A stretch of DNA of 64,000 nucleotides, taken from DATFKA01 sp035268885. GTDB lineage: Bacteria; Bacteroidota; Bacteroidia; Chitinophagales; Saprospiraceae. The number at the start of each line of letters is the position of its first letter. Within the stretch, counting starts at the first letter, position 1. Under the pieces are notes generated by a model. The model did no database searches and had not been told where the DNA came from. It saw only the letters and a list, made by a program, of their open reading frames with translations. Positions 59,701 through 64,000 of this stretch are shown piece after piece. The stretch is from positions 1 through 64,000 of the forward strand of contig DATFKA010000115.1 in the NCBI GenBank assembly GCA_035268885.1, in the 5' to 3' direction. The position numbers and the translations under genes are program-made.

Positions 59701-59865
59701 CTATAGTTACACACAATGTTGGTGCCTACCGAAGCAGACACCTGTCGATTTAGGATTTTAACCGGGGTTTTCTTTATTAGACGCACTAAGAGAATAGATA
59801 GTTGGGATAAAACCTGGTTTTTTTAAAGAGACCCCCGCCGAATCGCTAGAAAGTGTAAAAAGCCT

Positions 59866-59873
59866 TATCTTTG
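59866..59873 (+). promoter_or_regulatory. -7 promoter box for pheT
   Basis: TATCTTTG matches TAnnTTTG, 34 bases before the start codon. No TTG is seen at -33. Confidence 0.45.
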
Positions 59874-59907
59874 CCCATCTTTTAGAAAAGAAAATACAAA
59901 AATCAGT

Positions 59908-62355
59908 ATGAACGTCTCATTAAACTGGCTGAAAGACTATTTGGATATTGACCTGGACCCCGTAAAAGTGGGGGAAATTCTGACCGAGATTGGTCTGGAA
60001 GTGGAAGGAGAGGAACAGGTGGAAAGTATACCGGGGGGCTTGCAAGGGGTCGTGGTCGGTAAAGTAGAAGAATGTGGTAAGCATCCAAATGCAGATCGGC
60101 TTTCCGTCACGAAAGTTAATGTCGGTGAGGAGGAATTACTAAATATCGTCTGCGGCGCACCCAATGTGGCCAAAGGACAAAAAGTGCTAGTCGCTACGGT
60201 GGGTTCGGTGCTTTATCCTACCGGGAGTGAAGATCCCCTAAAGATTAAGAAAGGGAAGATCCGGGGAGAAGTGTCGGCCGGGATGATTTGCGCAGAGGAT
60301 GAACTCGGCATCGGCACCAGCCACGAAGGCATCATGGTCTTACCCGAAGCAGCCCCCATCGGACAGGATGCCAAAACCTATCTTAACATTGAGACGGATT
60401 ACGTTTATGAAATTGGTCTGACCCCCAACCGCTCAGACGCGACTAACCACATTGGGGTGGCCAAAGACCTGGCCGCTGCCCTCAAAATCAATTACAATTT
60501 AAAGAGCGGCGTTAAGATGCCGGACGTTAGTGGCTTTCAGGTTGATAACACCGATCATCCCCTTGAAGTAGAAGTACGCAATACGGAGGCTTGTCCGCGG
60601 TACGCGGGCGTGACGATCACCAATTTAAAGATCGGTCCTTCTCCAGATTGGCTAAAGAACCGGCTGGAAGTTATCGGTGTGCGCAGCATCAATAATGTGG
60701 TAGATACCACCAACTTTATTTTACACGAGCTGGGACAACCGCTACACGCCTTTGACCTGAGTAAGATCGGTGGTAATAAGATTATTGTAGATACCTTGCC
60801 TAAAGGCACGGAATTTACGACCCTCGATGAGGTAGAACGTAAGCTGGATGCAGAAGACCTCATGATTTGCGATGGTAACGAAAAGGGAATGTGTATCGGT
60901 GGTGTTTTTGGTGGTATTGGCACGGGGGTAACCGATGATACGACCGCTATTTTTCTGGAGTCGGCCCATTTCGACGCGCAGTATATCCGGCGCACGAGTA
61001 TGCGCCACAATTTGCGTACCGATGCGGCGAAAGTATTCGAAAAGGGTAGTGACCCCCAGGTGGCGATTTACGCCCTTAAGCGGGCCGCGATGCTCTTACA
61101 GGAATTGGCCGGTGGCCAGGTGTCTAGCGAAATTGTAGACCTATATCCGGAGCCGATTGCCCCCCAACGGATTGAAGTCAGCTACCAGTACATTAATGAC
61201 CTGATCGGGGTGGAGATGAGTCACGCCGAGATTCGCGAAATCCTGGAAGCCATGGAAATGGAGGTCATCGAAGATGGGGATACGGCTTTTACCGTATCGG
61301 TGCCCACCAACAAAGCGGATGTTTTGCGACCCGCCGATGTGGCCGAGGAAGTGCTGCGCATCTATGGACTCAACCGGGTGCCTATGCCGGGTAGTATCCA
61401 CACGGCGGTAACGGTTAGCCCCCAGCCAGACCCCGTCATGATGCGTAATAAAATTTCGGATTACCTGGCGGCGAATGGTTTCAACGAAATGATGGCGGTC
61501 TCTTTGAGTCAGTCTAAGTACTATAAGGAAATACTGACGAATATTCCGGAGCAGAACCTGGTGTACATCAATAACACCTCAAATGTTCATCTGGATATTA
61601 TGCGTCCGGAGATGTTATTCAGTGGGCTGGAAGCGATTCTGCATAATCAAAATTATCAGACCTCAGACCTTAAGTTGTTTGAATTGGGCCGTTCCTACCG
61701 GCAGGGAGAAGAAAAGATCATCGAGACGGAGCATCTGAGCTTATTCCTTACGGGAGAGCGGTTTAGCGAAAGCTGGATCGACACCGGTAAGGCCAGCACT
61801 GATTTTTATACCCTGAAGGCTTACGCCAAAAATGTATTGAGCCGCCTGGGATACGAAGGGTATCAGGAGACGCTTATCCAGGACGAGGTATTCACTTACG
61901 GTTTACAATGGCATCGGGGACCACAGGTGCTGGTAGAAATGGGTTTGGTACAGCCCCGGATCAGCAAGGCCATGGACATTAAAAACGAAGTGTTCTATGC
62001 GGTCTTTAACTGGTCTTTACTCTTCAAAGGCCTGAAAAAACACAAGGTGCAGTATACGGAGATTAGCAAGTTTCCGACGGTACGTCGCGACCTGGCCCTG
62101 GTAATTGACCGCAGGGTTAAATTTACGGATATTGAAGGGATTGCCCGCAAGGTGGCTAAGAAGTTACTCAAAGACATCAACCTGTTCGACGTGTATGAGA
62201 ACGAAGAGCAGCTGGGCGAGGGTAAGGTGTCATACGCGGTGAGTTTTGTATTCGAAGACCCCACCAAAACGCTGCGGGATAAAGATATCGACAAGGTAAT
62301 GAATAAATTAATTAAGGATTACGAAGGCAAGCTGGGGGCGGTGATCCGGCGTTAG
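59908..62355 (+). CDS. pheT: Phenylalanyl-tRNA synthetase beta subunit
   Basis: An 815-residue subunit of the heterotetrameric enzyme that charges tRNA-Phe. MNVSLNWLKDYLDIDLDP is the family start. Domains in order: tRNA-binding OB (about 40-155, with VGKVEECGKHPNADRLSV), B3/B4 editing (about 210-390), B5 (about 410-485), catalytic-like core (about 495-700) and C-terminal ferredoxin-fold anticodon domain (about 722-815, with KFPTVRRDLALVIDRRVKF and YEGKLGAVIRR). Length is normal. pheS is not adjacent, which is usual in this phylum. Confidence 0.95.
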   Translation: MNVSLNWLKDYLDIDLDPVKVGEILTEIGLEVEGEEQVESIPGGLQGVVVGKVEECGKHPNADRLSVTKVNVGEEELLNIVCGAPNVAKGQKVLVATVGSVLYPTGSEDPLKIKKGKIRGEVSAGMICAEDELGIGTSHEGIMVLPEAAPIGQDAKTYLNIETDYVYEIGLTPNRSDATNHIGVAKDLAAALKINYNLKSGVKMPDVSGFQVDNTDHPLEVEVRNTEACPRYAGVTITNLKIGPSPDWLKNRLEVIGVRSINNVVDTTNFILHELGQPLHAFDLSKIGGNKIIVDTLPKGTEFTTLDEVERKLDAEDLMICDGNEKGMCIGGVFGGIGTGVTDDTTAIFLESAHFDAQYIRRTSMRHNLRTDAAKVFEKGSDPQVAIYALKRAAMLLQELAGGQVSSEIVDLYPEPIAPQRIEVSYQYINDLIGVEMSHAEIREILEAMEMEVIEDGDTAFTVSVPTNKADVLRPADVAEEVLRIYGLNRVPMPGSIHTAVTVSPQPDPVMMRNKISDYLAANGFNEMMAVSLSQSKYYKEILTNIPEQNLVYINNTSNVHLDIMRPEMLFSGLEAILHNQNYQTSDLKLFELGRSYRQGEEKIIETEHLSLFLTGERFSESWIDTGKASTDFYTLKAYAKNVLSRLGYEGYQETLIQDEVFTYGLQWHRGPQVLVEMGLVQPRISKAMDIKNEVFYAVFNWSLLFKGLKKHKVQYTEISKFPTVRRDLALVIDRRVKFTDIEGIARKVAKKLLKDINLFDVYENEEQLGEGKVSYAVSFVFEDPTKTLRDKDIDKVMNKLIKDYEGKLGAVIRR

Positions 62356-62365
62356 TGCACTAGAT

Positions 62366-62407
62366 AAAATAGTTTTTTTGGCGAAAGCCGCCCGGAAAAG
62401 CTATTTT
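62366..62407 (+). terminator. Hairpin after pheT
   Basis: AAAATAG pairs with CTATTTT with an inner GGC-GAAA-GCC hairpin. It begins 10 bases after the stop and may terminate pheT. Confidence 0.5.
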
Positions 62408-62487
62408 CACGAAAAAAATTCTTCTGCTCAAAACCAGAGTACTACAATAATTTGTTGTATATTTTGGTTCGTTTAGAAGTATTTCTA

Positions 62488-62647
62488 GAAGTTGTCTTAA
62501 GTTTTCTGCTGAAGGCGAGAAAACAAGATTTTGAGGCTAATTGAGGCAAAAAACGTAAACCATGCAGCGCATAGCTGAGGCTTTTTAACGAAAAGTAGCC
62601 TTAAAAGATGTTTTTGATAGCCCAGTGAGAAGACTTTAGACAACTTC
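62488..62647. repeat. GAAGTTG-type inverted-repeat element, copy B4
   Basis: 160 bp. The left end is GAAGTTGTCTTAAGTTTTC and the right end is the reverse complement of GAAGTTGTCTAAAGTCTTC. The right portion, from TTAACGAAAAGTAGCC, matches 54250..54313. The flanking CTA/CTA may be a 3-bp duplication. It occupies most of the pheT to coiled-coil-gene gap. Confidence 0.75.
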
Positions 62648-62678
62648 CTAAACAAGCTTTAAATACGCAAGACTGCGT

Positions 62679-62978
62679 ATGAATGTATCAGAGAGAATTG
62701 AAAATATTGAATTAAAAATAAATCAGTTGGCACTCCAGTTGCGACAATTGCGTCTGGAGAATGTCCGGTTGACTAAACAAAAGGAAGCGTTGGAAGCGGC
62801 ACTGGAGGACCAAAAAAATAATAACCACCAGCTGCAGCAACAACTGACTCAAGAGCAGCAAGCATTGAGGCAGCAATTGGATAAAGAGGAGCAACAGTCA
62901 GCGCAATGGAAATCAGCAATCGAATCCTATACCAAAGAAATCGATCGCTGTATTGACTGGCTTACAAATAATGGATAG
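62679..62978 (+). CDS. Coiled-coil protein upstream of zapA (ZapB-like)
   Basis: A 99-residue protein that is almost entirely a heptad coiled coil (about 5-78), rich in Gln, Leu, Lys and Glu, with a short C-terminal IDRCIDWLTNNG. Its stop touches the zapA start (TAGATG), so they are co-translated. Position and form match the small coiled-coil proteins that accompany zapA in Bacteroidota; a role in Z-ring organisation is inferred. Confidence 0.75.
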   Translation: MNVSERIENIELKINQLALQLRQLRLENVRLTKQKEALEAALEDQKNNNHQLQQQLTQEQQALRQQLDKEEQQSAQWKSAIESYTKEIDRCIDWLTNNG

Positions 62979-63278
62979 ATGGACGGTCAGCAGACAAAAA
63001 ACATTACGGTAGTTATAGCCAATAGACCCTATCCGCTGAAAGTGAAACAGGAAGATGAGGCCGCAATTCGCAAGATCATCAAAGAATTGAACGAACAGGT
63101 GAATCGCTTTCAGCTGACTTATGCCAATAAGGATAAACAGGATTGCCTGGCGATGGCCGCCTTAACGAATGCTGTCGATCTGTATAAAACGAAGAAAGAT
63201 ACCGCACAGGACTCCACTATTTCCTCCCAATTAGCTCGTCTCGACCAATTACTTGGTGAATTAACCAGTCAGGAATAA
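62979..63278 (+). CDS. zapA: Cell division protein ZapA
   Basis: A 99-residue protein with the ZapA domain: VIANRPYPLKVKQEDEAAIR at the N-terminus and LAMAALTNAVDLYKTKK, then a C-terminal coiled coil. ZapA bundles FtsZ filaments at the division site. It follows the coiled-coil gene with no gap and precedes rny by 40 bases, an order I recall from other Bacteroidota. Confidence 0.9.
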   Translation: MDGQQTKNITVVIANRPYPLKVKQEDEAAIRKIIKELNEQVNRFQLTYANKDKQDCLAMAALTNAVDLYKTKKDTAQDSTISSQLARLDQLLGELTSQE

Positions 63279-63318
63279 CCAGCGTCTCCTCATTATTTAA
63301 TCTATAAATATCGAGGAT

Positions 63319-64000
63319 ATGACACTAACAACGGGTGCTATCATCGGCCTAGTAGCTGGCCTGGTCATTGGCTTTATTGTCGCTCAATTGATCATGCGCA
63401 ATAGCATAAAGAAGAAGATCGCCGAGATGAATGCCAATACGGACCTGCAAATTAAAGAGGCCCGCCTGACGGCAAAAAGAATCGTCGACGAAGCCGAGAC
63501 CGAAGCCGAAAAGATCAATAGCCAGGCGGAAGCCAAAAATGAACGAATAAAACAGCGTAAAATTCAGGAGGCAAAAGCTAAATACAGCAAAATGCGCTCC
63601 GAATTCGATAAAGAAAAATCCACACACAAGTTGGAATTGAAAGAGATGGGCATCCAGGTCAAAGAGCAGGAAGCTGATCTCAAACAACGAATCGAAAAGT
63701 TTGACGAGCGTGTCAAGTGGTTCGAAGCGGAAAAAGAAGAAGTCAAACAGAAAGAATCGGAGCTGGATAGTATCCGTGAGAATCTGGACAAACAGCTCAA
63801 AGTAGTCGCTAAGAAAAAAGAACAACTGGATTCTGCTAACGAAGAGCGGATCAAAGAGCTACAAAAAGTAGCCAACCTGAGCGAAGCGGAAGCTACCGAA
63901 CGCCTACTGGAAGCCGTGCGGGCCAAAGCCGAAACCGACGCCCTGGCCATCGAAAAAGCCTCCGTCGAACGCGCTAAGCAAAACGCCAGCAAGCAGGCTA
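63319..64000 (+). CDS. rny: Ribonuclease Y, 5' part
   Basis: The gene runs off the window's right edge; 227 codons are visible. The N-terminal membrane anchor (AIIGLVAGLVIGFIVAQLIM, about 7-26) is followed by a long coiled coil rich in Glu, Lys and Ala (about 28-227) with the family-like VDEAETEAEKINSQAEAKN. The KH and HD catalytic domains would lie beyond the window. RNase Y is a membrane-bound endoribonuclease that starts mRNA decay. Confidence 0.88.
   Translation, partial: MTLTTGAIIGLVAGLVIGFIVAQLIMRNSIKKKIAEMNANTDLQIKEARLTAKRIVDEAETEAEKINSQAEAKNERIKQRKIQEAKAKYSKMRSEFDKEKSTHKLELKEMGIQVKEQEADLKQRIEKFDERVKWFEAEKEEVKQKESELDSIRENLDKQLKVVAKKKEQLDSANEERIKELQKVANLSEAEATERLLEAVRAKAETDALAIEKASVERAKQNASKQA

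Noticed and set aside
59484..59786. 100-codon minus-strand frame in the Lnt-pheT gap
   Set aside because: No recognisable domain, it spans two hairpins with terminator form, and its composition looks non-coding.

Overview
The window looks like a chromosomal segment of a Bacteroidota bacterium, most likely a Saprospiria-type marine or sludge lineage (inference from the gene set). Supporting signs are type IX secretion C-terminal tails, a FecR/ECF-sigma/TonB-receptor operon, DUF6089 barrels, a DPE2-like MalQ with two CBM20 domains, a DUF4212-ActP-Acs acetate module, and several intergenic matches to the Bacteroidota promoter (TTG, 19-21 nt, TAnnTTTG). About 50 protein genes, two tRNAs (Leu-TAA, Gly-GCC) and at least two decayed loci are present. 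No CRISPR array, rRNA or complete insertion sequence was seen.

Layout. 1-15 kb: end of a secreted T9SS protein, purK, dihydroorotase, an ECF sigma/anti-sigma pair, a TrmH-type methyltransferase, a giant WG-repeat protein, DUF2237, an M48 lipoprotein protease, murQ, a GH113-like hydrolase, a broken class III adenylate cyclase, a dihaem cytochrome c, a FAH-family enzyme and tRNA-Leu. 15-32 kb: a 1504-residue T9SS protein, a LolC/E-like permease, a repeat lipoprotein divergent from a sigma-protease-FecR-TonB receptor operon, CorA, a DnaA-box-rich intergenic region that is a candidate replication origin, and two related barrel proteins. 32-55 kb: mostly housekeeping genes (sirtuin, Nnr, lptE, sigma-54 activator, miaB, rpsU, malQ, acyl-CoA dehydrogenase, fmt, DUF5916, flavoprotein plus kinase-like protein, acs, actP, MoxR). 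55.5-59.4 kb: an accessory patch with a disrupted RHS/polymorphic toxin remnant, a probably intact immunity-like gene, and visibly AT-rich Crp/Fnr and Lnt-like genes. 59.9-64 kb: pheT, a coiled-coil protein, zapA and the start of rny.

How genes work together. DUF4212-actP and acs, separated by about 400 bases and on the same strand, import and activate acetate; a near-palindrome overlaps the predicted -33 region of the actP promoter. The 22.7-27.4 kb operon is a cell-surface signalling and uptake unit with an unusual metzincin-like lipoprotein between sigma factor and anti-sigma factor. miaB, the sigma-54 activator and lptE form one run, as do the coiled-coil gene, zapA and rny.

Two families of short repeats with terminal inverted repeats (GAAGCGRTTT and GAAGTTGTTTAA types) lie in the intergenic spaces. 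They behave like MITEs, and one type carries a Bacteroidota -7 promoter box pointing into purK and acs. Coordinates and motifs were read by eye; family assignments rest on remembered motifs, not on database searches.
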